A stretch of DNA of 64,000 nt from Boesenbergia rotunda (Eukaryota; Streptophyta; Magnoliopsida; Zingiberales; Zingiberaceae). The stretch lies in contig JAGFNQ010008723.1 in assembly GCA_024364735.1 (NCBI GenBank), positions 1-64,000 on the forward strand. Reading direction: 5' to 3'. Numbering within the stretch: position 1 is the first letter of the stretch; each line of letters starts with the position of its first letter. This document shows positions 1 to 11,900 of this stretch, piece after piece. Below the pieces are notes generated by a model. It saw only the letters and a list, made by a program, of their open reading frames with translations. It was not told the origin of the DNA and did not search any database. The translations under genes were made by a program, and so were the position numbers.

Positions 1-1177
1 ATATGAGAGAAGTGTCCTAAGGCAATCGCCTTATGATTGTAAACATTCATTTTATTAAATGAGAATTCACTATTTGAGTATACATGTTTGTGTATTTGAT
101 TGGGATCTTAAACTCATCTACTGAATGTCCGCAATACAATTCACAGCATAGGAGAATTTGTGATGGATCACAACTAGTGATTATCTCTAAATGTGCAATT
201 GTGAAGTATTGAAAATATCCCTAGTCGATGAATTAATAAAAACGGACATATCAATTCTGTTGAGACTAGCATGGGTTATTCTCTAATCAGCTGATTCTCA
301 CTGGCTGGTGACATTGGATGTCCGGAGATAAACATGGATGCTAGTTAAGGGAACTGTTCATTGGAGGACTAGCTGTAAGACTTCATATGGTAATCTACAT
401 ATAGATATGTTAATGAAAGTTCTTACTGCAGCTTAAGTGCGATGTTCCTTTGACTTGCGGTGTTCAAGTCATCTTGGTCATGGAGACTTATACTTTAACA
501 TCTTAAGCAAGCATCTCCAAGGAGGTGTGGACCCAGGATGGTTGGGTATAAGCCGAAGTGCCCGAAGATGTTTGAAACAGCCTACAAAGGATTCACCACT
601 CCTTGCGAGGAGATGTATACCCAGGCCTATCGTCGGATTGTTACTCAAAGCCTCTGGCCAGAGCATGTCATGTTTAGAGTATGAGTCTCTTAAATACATG
701 AGAGTAATTAGAATCCAAGGACGAGAAACGTGTCTTGGCTAGGTGTGACATAGTCAGCCTAGTGGGGACTGACACACACAGACCATGTCCTGAACCAAGT
801 GGGTATAAGATGGTGAAGGGAATGAGGCACGATTCATTAGAGCTGCTGAAGGGTTTCAGAATTATATCTGAGGTCAACCGTTGATCTTTCGATTAATTGG
901 GGATCATGATGTACTACTAGGTGCCACTCATGATCGTTCTATAATTGGTTAATTATAGACGGCCAACATAAATCAAAAGCCTATTTAGTCACACGCACTA
1001 CGAGTAATCCGATGGATTTAAAATGAGTTGAAAATTAGATTTTCCGATCAAGAGAAATAAGTCGAATCTGAGTTAATCAGAGGCGCAACGGAAACTAAAA
1101 ATGACTAAGTCTTTTGAAGGCTTATTGGGCGAATTAAATGAGTTTAATTCGCGATGGGTTCGGCTCGGTTTGGCCGG

Positions 1178-1203
1178 CCAAAGAGGGTGCCAACCCTCTT
1201 TGG
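1178..1203. other. perfect 11-bp hairpin in E1 LTR, flanked by GGCCGGCC repeats
   Basis: CCAAAGAGGGT (1178-1188) and ACCCTCTTTGG (1193-1203) form a perfect inverted repeat with a 4-nt loop. The 8-bp palindrome GGCCGGCC lies on each side within a direct repeat (TTTGGCCGGCC). It sits about 400 bp upstream of the TATA box, in U3. Confidence 0.75.
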
Positions 1204-1605
1204 TTTGGCCGGCCACCACTTGGGGAGAAACCAATTTATTTGGTTTAATTAATAAAATAAATCTAGCGCGATTTGTTTTGTAAATTATGGATAAATAAAT
1301 TTGTGTAAGAAATTTATATAAAGAAATTTATAGAAATTTATTCTTTTATGGAAATTAAAATGATCCATGGAATGGTTTATTTTAATTTTATAAAATCAAT
1401 TATGAATTGATTTTACCATAATAAAGAAAATTTATAAATTTCTTACAAAATTTTATTCCATAATAAAGGAGAGATGTATTTGTTTTATTATAAAGTTAGT
1501 TATAATAAAACTTGGCTTAAACGGAATAATTCATAAGAAAATTTATAGGATAAATTTCTTATAAAAAATTCCGTTAAAAGAGAGACTTGGCAAGGGAGAG
1601 GCTAC

Positions 1606-1613
1606 TATATAAA
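1606..1613 (+). promoter_or_regulatory. TATA box of E1 LTR
   Basis: TATATAAA occurs in the AT-rich U3 of the 5' LTR and is followed by a pyrimidine-rich tract, the usual arrangement at the U3/R boundary of plant copia LTRs. The truncated 3' LTR no longer contains this site. Confidence 0.65.
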
Positions 1614-2263
1614 GGAACCAAAGGCAAGCCTTGAATTCCTAATTGAGTTATCAAGAGATTAATTCTCTCCCTCTCTCTCTTAATCTCTCCCTCTCCTTCT
1701 CCTTTCCTCCTAGGGCCAGCGCCCTCCTCTACTTGCTAGGGCCGGCGCACATCCACCCTAGGGCCGGCGCACCACCCTCCTTGAGGTTGCCGTGGGTCAT
1801 CATCACCAAGGAGAAGCCAACCAAGAAGAAGAAGAAGCGGATCGCAACTCCTTCCTTCCCGGAATTTAGATTCCGTTTCTTGGTGGTTAGTTTCCTTTCT
1901 TCTCTCTTGATCTTCTAGTTGTGCCTTTAGAGAATCTAGTAGTTCTCGTCGGCACAAACTCGTGACTTTGCGAAGTCATCCCGAAGAGAACTCGGCGTGG
2001 ACGCGAATAGAGGCGGAGCTTCCAAGGGACGCTACAGTTGGATCTCGTCCCTTTCTTCGAGTTACGCGAGGTACAAAGTAAATTAGTTTACCTTTCCGCA
2101 AAGTTTTAATTTATGATCATGTCCACACATGATAAAGTTGCATGCTAGATACGTGGTTAAAAATAATTTGAGAAATTATTTCATGCTAATTCTTCCGCTG
2201 CACGTAAATATTTTAAAAATTTACGAACCTGTATCCTTGTCAACATGCACCCGGTCCCAACAG

Positions 2264-2275
2264 TGGTATCAGAGC
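2264..2275 (+). other. primer-binding site of E1 (initiator Met-tRNA type)
   Basis: TGGTATCAGAGC, one base after the LTR end, is the usual plant LTR-retrotransposon site complementary to the 3' end of initiator methionine tRNA. Confidence 0.92.
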
Positions 2276-4000
2276 CGGTTAGTGTTCGACATAATCATAA
2301 AGTTGTTTTGTGGAAAACTTTGTCATGATCTCAATTTTGAAAAAATTTCAATTATGGAAACTTTCCGATTATAATAAATTTTAGATTTAGGAATTTCAAA
2401 GTTTGGAAATCCTCATGAAATTTCGCAAACTTTTGAAATATCCTAGTTTCTGAAATTTTATGATAATTGTGAAAACTTCCCATCTTTGGAAACTTTCCAA
2501 TTTTGGAAATTTCCTATTCTGGAAATTTTCCAATTTTGGAAATATGTAAGTTTTCTTTATGCCAGAAACTTACAATTATTCTGAAAACCTAATATGAAAT
2601 CTTGCGATTTTGGGCACTTTCTTTCAAAAAAGTCTAGACAAATTTATGGATTATTAATTGATAATTAAATTTGAATTGGTTTTAAATTATTAACATAATT
2701 CTTTATTTTGGATTGAGCCTCGGGGAGCCGTCCAATTTAAAGTTAGTTGTTATAATTTAAATTCCCATTTTGAATAAAATTGTCATGTCTAATTTGGTTA
2801 TGCCTCGGGGAGCGGACCAAATTAGATTTACGACAAATTACTTTTCTTTGGGTATCTGAGCCTCGGGGAGCCACCCTTAGAAAACAATTTGTTGAAATTA
2901 ATAAATCCATGAATAAAATGTGTGTGATCAAATCTTGGAAATTTGATTTAAGAGGTGATGCTCTTACACATTGTTGTCTCCAAAATTAATTAGGAAAATG
3001 GTTTCCTATAGAGTTTTCTTAAAAGAGATTTTCATGAAAATAATATGTGGTTGAATTAAGGGAATCTGTCTCTTAATTTAATAAGATTTGATTTAGAGAA
3101 ATCAAAGTCTTAAACATATTATTTCCGAAATTGATTATGACAATTTAGGAAATTGTTTCCCAAAATAATTCCTTAAATAAAGTATGAAATTAGAATTAGG
3201 AAATCCGGTTCCTAATTCAATTAATGAGATTTGATAAATTAAGTCACATACATACTTTATTAAGGAAAACGTTAGTCATGGCATAATTATATGTCATGAA
3301 TGTGCTTAGAAAAGAAAGGATGAGACCCAAAACCCCTTACAAAATATTAAGGCTAACACCTTCCATTAATATGGTTAGAACCGGAGTTTTGTTTCTCGTT
3401 TAGGTTGATGGACACATCCATGCCCGACTTGAACCTCAACATGTTCGAACCATGGAATTAGTTTTTGAATAATATAGTTGGAGTCAGAGGTCAATCCTTA
3501 GTTTTGGTTGTTGGACACATCCAAGCCTGACTAAACGGTTGAATGAGCTCCAACATATTAAAATTATTTCTTGATTAATGGGTCATCCTTAAGCTTGGAG
3601 CATCGATTTGTTGTGCCACAGCCAAGGTCGATGTAAAGAGAGGTGCAGTTGGGTGCTATGTATAATGTTACATACTTGTTAATGAGTTAACAACCCAATG
3701 ATTTATGCAAACATTCAATTAGTTGATAGCATAAAGTGATAGTTACATATATGTGATATGTGATCGGTATAATTACCTACCTTCATAGCTAAGAATAACT
3801 TGATGGCCACAGCCATGGTTGTTCTTATCTATGGTTGGATATCAACCTATTTGGAGAAGTTCCTACGATCTCCCGAATTGATAAAAAGGGTTATTCAATT
3901 TGAAAAATAAATAGGATTTTTTATTAATGTATGTTGATACATTCTTTAATCATTCTTCTCACATAAGCTCAATTTGTATTTCTAGGAAAATCACTCGATC
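2276..4000 (+). other. E1 untranslated leader, 1.7 kb
   Basis: No convincing ORF. The leader is AT-rich with many TTTGGAAA-like runs. It has three copies of a GC-rich word, CCTCGGGGAGC, near 2718, 2802 and 2861. It also has two related blocks mentioning GGACACATCCA (about 3409 and 3510), each next to a segment resembling the other. The gag start at 4001 follows directly. Confidence 0.6.
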
Positions 4001-5680
4001 ATGTCTTCTCTGAATTTATGTTCCATTTTGGACACCAATAAACTGACCGGGCCGAACTTCATGGACTGGCTTCGAAACCTAAGGATAGTCCTCAAGGAAG
4101 AGAAGCTTGCTTATGTCCTTGAAGATCAACTTCCCAACCGTCCTCCAAAAGATGCAACTCCAGACCAGTTAATGGCCTATCAGAAGCATGTGACCGATTC
4201 TGAACTTGCGAGTTGCATCATGCTAGCCTCTATGGTACGTGAGCTGCAGAAGCAGCATGAGCATATGGATGCTTATACCATCATCTTCCATCTTCATGAG
4301 TTGTTTGAAGAGCAGGCGAGATCCGAAAGGTTCGAAGTCTCCAGACTCCTCTTCACCTCCAGGATACAAGAAGGCACTTCTGCCTCACAGTTCGTGTTAA
4401 AGATGTTGGGGTACATTGAGCGACTGAGCACACTCAGTTTTGCAATGGATCATGAACTAAGTATTGACTTAATTCTGAATTGTTTGCCCAAAAGTTGTTC
4501 ACAATTCGTGATGAACTATCGGATGAACAAGCTGGAGACTACCATTCCTGAGTTGATCAACATGCTGAAGACTGTTGAGCCTTCTGTAAAGCAGGATCAG
4601 AAGATGGTACTGTTAGTTGGTTCCTCGAAGAAAGGTTCTAAGAGGAAGGCCAAAGAACAGAATAAAGGAAAGAAGAAAAAGGCCAAACAGACTGAAAAGA
4701 CACCAAAATGCACTTGCCATCACTGTGGCAAGGAGGGTCACTGGCGAAGAAACTGCAAGGTTTATCTTGAGTCCTTGAAGAAGAAGGCATCCGATGCCCC
4801 ATCCTCTTCAGGTATCTTCGTTATTGAATGTCACTCTATTTCCTCAGATACCTGGGTACTTGATACTGGGTGTAGCTCACATATATGTAATGACATACAG
4901 GGGCTAAGGAATAGAAGAAGACTCGTCAAAGGAGAAGCGAATTTGCGAGTTGGAAATGGAGCAAAGATTGCTGCTGTTGCCATCGGAACATATTTGCTAA
5001 AGCTCCCTACTGGACGTGTCTTAGAATTGGATAATTGTTATTTTGTTCCTTCGTTAATAAAGAACATTATATCTATTTCATGTTTGAATGAAAAGGGTTA
5101 TCATTTAACTTTTAGTAACAATTGTTGTTACATAACTTTAAATGGCGTTCTTTATGGGAATGGAACTTTGTACAATGGTATCTACACGTTAGATTTATCC
5201 GGTGACGTTTTCAATATCGAAGTTAGCAACAAACGTGCTCGAATAGATAATCGAATAGACTCCTACACGTGGCATTGTCGTCTTGGCCATGTAAGTAAGA
5301 AACGCATGACCAAATTACACCGATGTGGAATTCTGGAATCATTTGAACCCGGTTCATTTGATACATGCGAATCATGCTTGAAAGGCAAGATGACCAAATT
5401 ACCCTTTTCCGGAAAAGGTAATCCAGTAGGAGAATTGCTTGGTCTAATACATACTGATGTATGTGGACCAATGTCAACTCTTGCACAAGGAGGCTATAGC
5501 TACTTCATTACCTTTATCGATGATCACTCACGATTCGGGTATGTGTTCTTGATGAAACACAAATCTGAAGCTTTTGAGAAATTCAAAGAGTTCAGAAATG
5601 AAGTAGAGAAACAGCTTGGCAAAAGTATTAAGATACTTCGATCTGATCGGGGTGGTGAATACTTAAGTCAAGAGTTTTAA
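4001..5680 (+). pseudogene. E1 gag-protease-integrase (N-terminal part of gag-pol)
   Basis: Gag packages element RNA, protease matures the polyprotein and integrase inserts the cDNA. The first ~230 residues are a copia gag domain. A CX2CX4HX4C zinc knuckle starts at residue 239 (CHHCGKEGHWRRNC) after a lysine-rich stretch. The aspartic protease motif is LDTG with D288. The GAG-pre-integrase LGH motif lies near residue 428. Integrase has catalytic D486 (HTDVCGP) and D549 (RSDRGGEY). A TAA at 5678-5680 interrupts integrase between the second and third catalytic residues; the same frame continues beyond it. The ATG at 4001 is the first in frame with the gag domain. Confidence 0.92.
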
Positions 5681-6679
5681 GATTATCTCAGGGACAATGC
5701 GATATTGTCCCAATGGACTCCGCCGTATACACCACAGCATAATGGTGTATATGAGAGGCGCAACCGAACCTTGATGGACATGGTTAGGTCGATGATGAAT
5801 CATGCAACTCTTCCAAAATCCTTTTGGGACTATGGACTTATGACAGCTGTTTACTTGCTAAACAGAGTCCCGACCAAGGTAGTCTTTACTACTCCATATG
5901 AGACATGGAATAGTAAGAAACCTCACTTAACTCTCCTTAAGATATGGGGTTGTCCTGCTTATGTGAAGCGGATTGTATCAGACAAATTGGATGCTAAGTC
6001 TGATAAATGTCTATTTATTGGATACCCTAAGGAAACGAAGGGTTACCAATTCTATCATCCCTTGGAACAAAAGGTGTTTGTTTCAAGGCATGTTGTATTT
6101 CTGGAAAAAGAATTTCTTTTACAAGAAAACAGTGGGAGTGACATTGAACTTGATGAAGTTCAAGAAACTCCAATAGACATTACAGAGACACCTAGTCTAG
6201 ACCCACAACCGACAACTCATAATGATGAGCTATCAGTTGAACCTAAAACAATACCACCTCTTCGTAGGTCTGATAGGACACGCAATATTCCAGAGAGATA
6301 CGGATTTCTCATAAGTGAATCGAATGACGTGTTACTCATAAGCGATGACGAACCTATCAGTTATGAAGATGTTCTGAAAAGTTCAGAAAGGGACAAATGG
6401 CTTGAAGCCATGAAGTCGAAAATGGATTCCATGTACGAAAATCAAGTATGGGACTTGGTTAACCCACCTGAAGGGATTAAGCCCATAGGGTGCAAGTGGG
6501 TTTTCAAGAAGAAAACCGACATGGAAGGTAATGTTGTTACCTTTAAGGCTAGATTAGTGGCAAAAGGATATTGTCAGAAACAAGGAATTGATTATGACAA
6601 AACCTATTCGCCAGTAGCTATGCTTAAATCCATTCGGATGCTCCTAGCCATAGCAGCTCATTATGATTATGAGATATGA
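5681..6679 (+). pseudogene. E1 integrase C-terminal part and start of reverse transcriptase
   Basis: This is the same reading frame as the upstream segment, with no frameshift across the TAA. The third catalytic integrase residue is present in HNGVYERRNRT (E585, counting from the gag start), exactly 35 residues after D549. A variable acidic linker follows, then the RT N-terminus (WVFKKK, KARLVAKGY, PVA..KSIR). The stretch ends at a TGA (6677-6679) just before KMDVKTAFLNG, where copia RTs normally carry Trp, so it is most simply a TGG to TGA change. Confidence 0.9.
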
Positions 6680-7924
6680 AAAATGGATGTGAAAACAGCT
6701 TTCCTTAATGGAAACCTGCTTGAGGATGTATACATGATACAACCTGAAGGTTTCACATCGGTTGATAAAACCAAAGTATGCAAGCTTCGACGATCCATAT
6801 ATGGACTGAAGCAAGGATCCAGGAGCTGGAATATCCGTTTTGATGAGACAATCAAAGAGTTTGATTTCTCACAAAATCCTAACGAACCTTGTGTGTACAA
6901 GAAGGTTAGTGGGAGTGAAGTCGTATTCCTAGTATTATATGTCGATGACATATTACTTATAGGAAACGATATATCAGTCTTACAGACAGTTAAAATTTGG
7001 TTGTCCAAAACTTTCTCCATGAAAGACCTGGGAGAAGCAACCTATATCCTTGGGATTAGAATCTATAGAGATAGATCAAAACGGTTGCTTGGTCTTTCGC
7101 AGTCTACATATATAGACCGAGTGCTAAAAAGGTTTAGCATGTCGGAATCCAAGAAAGGTTACCTTCCCATCAGGCATGGGATCAACCTTTCAAAGTCTAT
7201 GTGTCCGCGCACAGAAGACGAGAGGATTTGCGTGAATAAGATTCCTTATGCATCCGCGATAGAATCTATCATGTATGCTATGTTGTGTACTAGGCCCGAT
7301 GTATCATATGCTCTGAGTGTCATGAGCAGATACCAGTCGGATCCAGGAATGGATCATTGGGCGACTGTCAAGACAATCCTTAAGTACTTAAGAAGAACTA
7401 AGGATGTGTTCCTAATATATGGAAAAGGAGATATGGTAATACGTGGGTATACAGATGCCAGTTTCCAGACAGATAAGGATGACTCCAAATCTCAGTCTGG
7501 ATACGTATTTACTTTGAATGGAGGCGCAATAAGTTGGAAGAGTTCCAAACAAGACACCGTAGCGGATTCTACCATGGAAGCGGAATATATCGCAGCTTCG
7601 GAAGCAGCAAAGGAAGCAATCTGGATCAAGAAGTTTGTCTCCGAACTTGGAGTGGTTCTAACCATTGATGAAGCAGTGTCGGTTTACTGCGACAACAATG
7701 GAGCTATTGCACAAGCAAAGGAACCAAGGTCTCATCAGCGATCCAAACACGTGCTTCGCCGATATCATCTGATCAGAGAGATTATAAGTAGGAATGATAT
7801 ACAAATTGAGAAAATTCCCACTGAAAGGAATTTAGCGGATCCTTTAACTAAGGCCTTGCCTCAGAGCAAGTTTGAGGGTCATGTTAGAGCCTGTGGTATT
7901 GGATACCGTAGCGATTGGTATTAG
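6680..7924 (+). pseudogene. E1 reverse transcriptase and RNase H
   Basis: It continues the same frame to the natural TAG-like end after GIGYRSDWY. The RT has DVKTAFLNG, YGLKQ and the catalytic YVDDILL (about 6938-6955). RNase H shows the expected acidic positions (GYTDAS, MEAEY, CDNNGAI) and the terminal ADPLTK motif. No catalytic residue is obviously missing. RT and RNase H convert element RNA to cDNA in virus-like particles. The only defects seen in the 1307-codon gag-pol are the two upstream nonsense codons. Confidence 0.92.
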
Positions 7925-7927
7925 GCC

Positions 7928-7938
7928 AAGTGGGAGTT
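7928..7938 (+). other. polypurine tract of E1
   Basis: AAGTGGGAG directly precedes the 3' LTR start TGTTAG and is the expected plus-strand primer site. Confidence 0.75.
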
Positions 7939-8944
7939 TGTTAGTGATATGAGAGAAGTGTCCTAAGGCAATCGCCTTATGATTGTAAACATTCATTTTA
8001 TTAAATGATAATACACTATTTGAGTATACATGTTTGTGTATTTGATTGGGATCTTAAACTCATCTACTGAATGTCCGCAATACAATTCACAGCATAGGAC
8101 AATTTGTGATGGGATCACAACTAGTGATTATCTCTAAATGTGCAATTGTGAAGTATTGAAAGTATCCCTAGTCGATGAATTGATAAAAACGAGCATTATC
8201 AATTCTGTTGAGACTAGCATGGGTTATTCTCTAATCAGCTGATTCTCACTGGCTGGTGACATTGGGATGTCCGGAGATAAACATGGATGCTAGTTAAGGG
8301 AACTAGTTCATTGGAGTGACTAGCTGTAAGACTTCGTATGGTAATCTACATATAGATATGTCAATGAAAGTTCTTACTGCAGCTTAAGTGCGATGTTCCT
8401 TTGACTTGTGGTGTTCAAGTCATCTTGGTCATGGAGACTTATACTTTAACATCTTAAGCAAGCATCTCCAAGGAGGTGTGGACCCAGGATGGTTGGGTAT
8501 AAGCCGAAGTGCCCGAAGATGTTTGAACAGCCTACAAAGGATTCACCACTCCTTACGAGGAGATGTATACCCAGGCCTATCGTCGGATTGTTACTCAAAG
8601 CCTCTGGCCAGAGCATGTCATGTTTAGAGTATGAGTCTCTTAAATACATGAGAGTAATTAGAAATCTAAAGGACGAGAGAACGTGACTTGGGCTAGGTGT
8701 GACATAGTCAGCCTAGTGGGGACTGACACACACAGACCATGTCCTGAACCAAGTAGGTATAAGATGGTGAAGGGAATGAGGCACGATTCATTAGAGCTGC
8801 TGAAGGGTTTCAGAATTATATCTGAAGTCAACCGTTGATCTTTCGATTAATTGGGGATCATGATGTACTACTAGGTGCCACTCATGATCGTTCTATAATT
8901 GGTTAATTATAGACGGCCAACATAAATCGAAAGCCTATTTAGTC
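7939..8944 (+). repeat. 3' LTR of E1, truncated
   Basis: It starts TGTTAGTGATATG and matches the 5' LTR up to TTTAGTC, where L1 begins. The expected continuation (ACACGCACTACG in the 5' LTR) is absent after L1, so about 1.27 kb is lost, including the TATA box. Confidence 0.92.
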
Positions 8945-11900
8945 TGTAACGACCCGAAAAATTCTCTCAATATTTTCTTTAAAATATTGATCATGTCTAG
9001 ATAATTTTCCGTGGGACCTAGAGATATTAGTACGGACCTTAGCCTAGAAATCCATGATTTTTCTCATTTAAATTGAGAAACTAAGTACTAATGGGTCTTA
9101 TATGGGCTTTTCTAGTACCATGATTATTAGTGGATTTTAGATAGAATTTAATATAAATATAAATGAATTTTAATTAGGAATATTAGTATGATTATGGGTG
9201 AGTTTTAGCATGGTTTCCTATTTAAATTGAGAAGTTAAGTACTAATGGGCCTTATTTGGGCTTTCTAGTACCATGATTATTGGTGAATTTTAGGTAAAAA
9301 TTTATAAAATATAAAGGGATTTCAAGAAGAAATATTAACATAATTATGGGGGAATTTTTAGGGGATTTTCGAAATATTAGAAATATAAAATGGAAAATTA
9401 GTGCATGCACCAAGGATTTGAACCTTGGACCTCTTGTATGCATGCTCTAACCAATTCACCTAGCAAGGGAGTGCTATGAGGAAATGAAGTGATTATGGTT
9501 AAGGCTTAGGAGACATGAAGAGTCATCAACCATGACTATTCACTTACCCTCCTTAATGAGTTATAAAGAGGGGGAATGGAGGTTACTTCTCTTCTTCCAT
9601 CAAGTCACCTTTCTTCCTCCCTCCTTCTCCATTCTAGCCGAACACCCCCAAGAGGGATTCTCCCTTGGAAAAGTTCACCTAAGGCTTCATCCCCAAGATC
9701 CAAGGCTTCTACAAGGATACAAAGGCTAGGGGTGGTCAAGAGGCAACAAGATCTCCATCCTTCTCTCAAATCTAAGGTCTATAATCAAGATCAACCAATG
9801 TAAGACTCCCTCACCTATGGTATAATAGTTCCTTTGGGATTTTTAGCATAATATAAAGTTGGTTTTGAGTTTGATGTTGAGAAAACTATGCCTTGGACCC
9901 CTATCATATTCGGCCACCAGGGGTTTTGGATCCATAATGATGTTAAAAATCTAAATCATGTTTTCTAATGTGTTATCATGATGAATATGGAATAAATATA
10001 ATTTTTGGGGAATTTTTGGAGTACCCTAAAGACCCCTTAGGGTTTGGGACTCTCACCATGACTCTTTGGTTAGGATTGGGTCTAACCTTTCAAGTATGTA
10101 CTTTGGGTATCCCCATGATTCAAAAGGGGGTTTAAAGTGAATTGGGTGAATTTTCTCAAGGTATTGTGACCCTTGTAAGTTTCGGCCAAGAAGGTCTAGG
10201 GCAAAAAAAGTTAGAACTTCCCTCAAGCAAGGGTCCTAATGGCTCTATGGTAGGGTATGGTTGATGTTTAATGTTTGATTGGGGATTTTATGGAATTTTT
10301 CCATGCACTCATGGACTTGAAGGGTTTCGGCCAGCCTTGTGAAGAAGGGCTAAAGGTTAGGGATAACCCTAATCATGAGCCCTAATGGCTCCCCATGGTC
10401 TTATAGGTAATGTATGGTTGTTTCTTTACCTTATGCTATCTTACATGTTAATGGAATGATGGAACCTTTCCCTATAGGTTTCGGCCAAACAAAGAAATGT
10501 AGGGTTTGAATGGAGTTAGGGTTTGAAGAATGATGGTTTATGGTTTATTATGAAGTATATATAAAGGTTCAAGCATGTGGTAGAAATTAAGCTACCTATA
10601 ACCCTAACCTTAAGCACCATGTTTCATGTTTGTATATTTATGATTGGATACCATGCTTAATAGGGTCTATTTATGAATGTCTTATGTCCTATGCCATGTA
10701 CTTGAATGGTAGGTAATATGTTTATGAAAGTCCTACCCATGCATGCTTGAGATAGATACCATACTTATGTATGAAATGCAATGTTTACCTTAGGTATCAT
10801 GATCATGCAAGTTCTATGGATTAGGATAAATGTCTAGACAAATATGTCATATTCAATGAATATAATGCAATGTTTATCTTATATGCCATGATCATGCAAG
10901 CTATAAGAATAAGAATGATGTCTATGTAAGTAGGCCATGTTCTATGAATGAAGATGCATGTTATGTTTATGAATGAAGATGCATATTATGTTTATGAATG
11001 AAAGTGCATGCTACATGTTATGAATAAAGATGCATGCCATGTTTATGAATAACGGCACTGTCGATGGTTGACGGTACGACGGTACGACGGTTTTGAGGAC
11101 CGGTAAATGGGCCGGTAAATGGGCCGATAGACGGACCGGGTCGTTACGCATGCCATGTTATGAATGAAAATGCATGCCAAGTTATGAATGAAAATGCATG
11201 CCATGTTTTATGAATGAAAATGTATGCCATGTCTTATGAATGATAAAGCATGTAAAGTATTTTACTTTATGAATGAGGTTGTACCGGACCGAAGTATGGG
11301 TCCAAGGGATGGGCACCTTAAGAACGCCCCGGTTCTGGACTACCGACTATGCTGTCCACGGTTCTGGCACTACCGAAGCTGTACAACAGGGATGGGCACC
11401 TTAAGAACGCCCTGGTTCTGGGACTACCGACTATGCTGTCCTTACCCTAGTAGGTCGGGGCTCGCGACCTCGTATTTACTTAGGGATGTGCGCTTATGAT
11501 GTATGTATGTGGTACAAGCCGGGGACCCCCAATGATGTTATGATGATGTTTAAGAATTTAAAAGTATGATTTTAAAAGTTAAGCATCCTTATGTATATGC
11601 ATTGGACTCATGCATTCATTTATGTTATGCATTATGTCATGATAGTCATGTCTTATACTTACATCCTATGTCAAGAAATATGCATGATAGTAGACGATTT
11701 ATGTTTATGGTTATGTTAAGAAGATGCTATGATATAATAGAAAGCATGCCTACGTTTATGCTAGACAGGTTAGTTCATGCTTTATGTTTATGTTTACGCC
11801 ATGCATCATGCATGTTAAGAATGTTTCTTTATGTTTATGTTTATGCCATGTATCATGCATGTTAAGGATGTTTCTCTATGTTTATGTTTATGCCATGTAT

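Larger units (their letters stand above)
1..2262 (+). repeat. 5' LTR of E1 (lacks its first ~8 bp)
   Basis: Positions 1-982 match 7947-8944 almost base for base. The LTR ends in CCCAACA just before the primer-binding site TGGTATCAGAGC. Full length would be about 2.27 kb, starting TGTTAGTGATATG as in the 3' copy. It contains a TATA box (1606-1613), a GC-rich hairpin (1178-1203) and a pyrimidine-rich tract (about 1663-1710) downstream of the TATA box. Confidence 0.92.
1..8944 (+). mobile_element. E1: Ty1/copia LTR retrotransposon, near-complete, 3' end cut
   Basis: Two direct repeats (1-2262 and 7939-8944) flank a primer-binding site, a long leader, one gag-pol reading frame and a polypurine tract. 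The domain order gag, protease, integrase, reverse transcriptase, RNase H defines Ty1/copia. The window begins about 8 bp inside the 5' LTR, judged from the start of the 3' copy. The 3' LTR stops at 8944, where L1 begins, and its remaining 1.27 kb is not found downstream. The two LTRs differ by only scattered substitutions and small indels over 1 kb, so the insertion looks fairly young. The lineage within copia (Tork, Angela or TAR group) was not resolved. Confidence 0.93.

Noticed and set aside
9395..9470. tRNA-like stretch (TGCATGCACCAAGGATTTGAACCTTGG, also near 31757 and 50146)
   Set aside because: It includes a TTCAAATC-like T-arm look-alike on the minus strand (GGTTCAAATCCTTGG) but I cannot fold a full cloverleaf; it is a conserved part of the long LTRs and is left uncalled.
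11224..11499. ~90-aa ORF similar in L1, L1i (13572-13832, minus) and L3 (51865-52164)
   Set aside because: It lies in the shared GC-rich LTR block; L2 has stops in the same frame and no domain is recognisable, so nucleotide conservation explains it.
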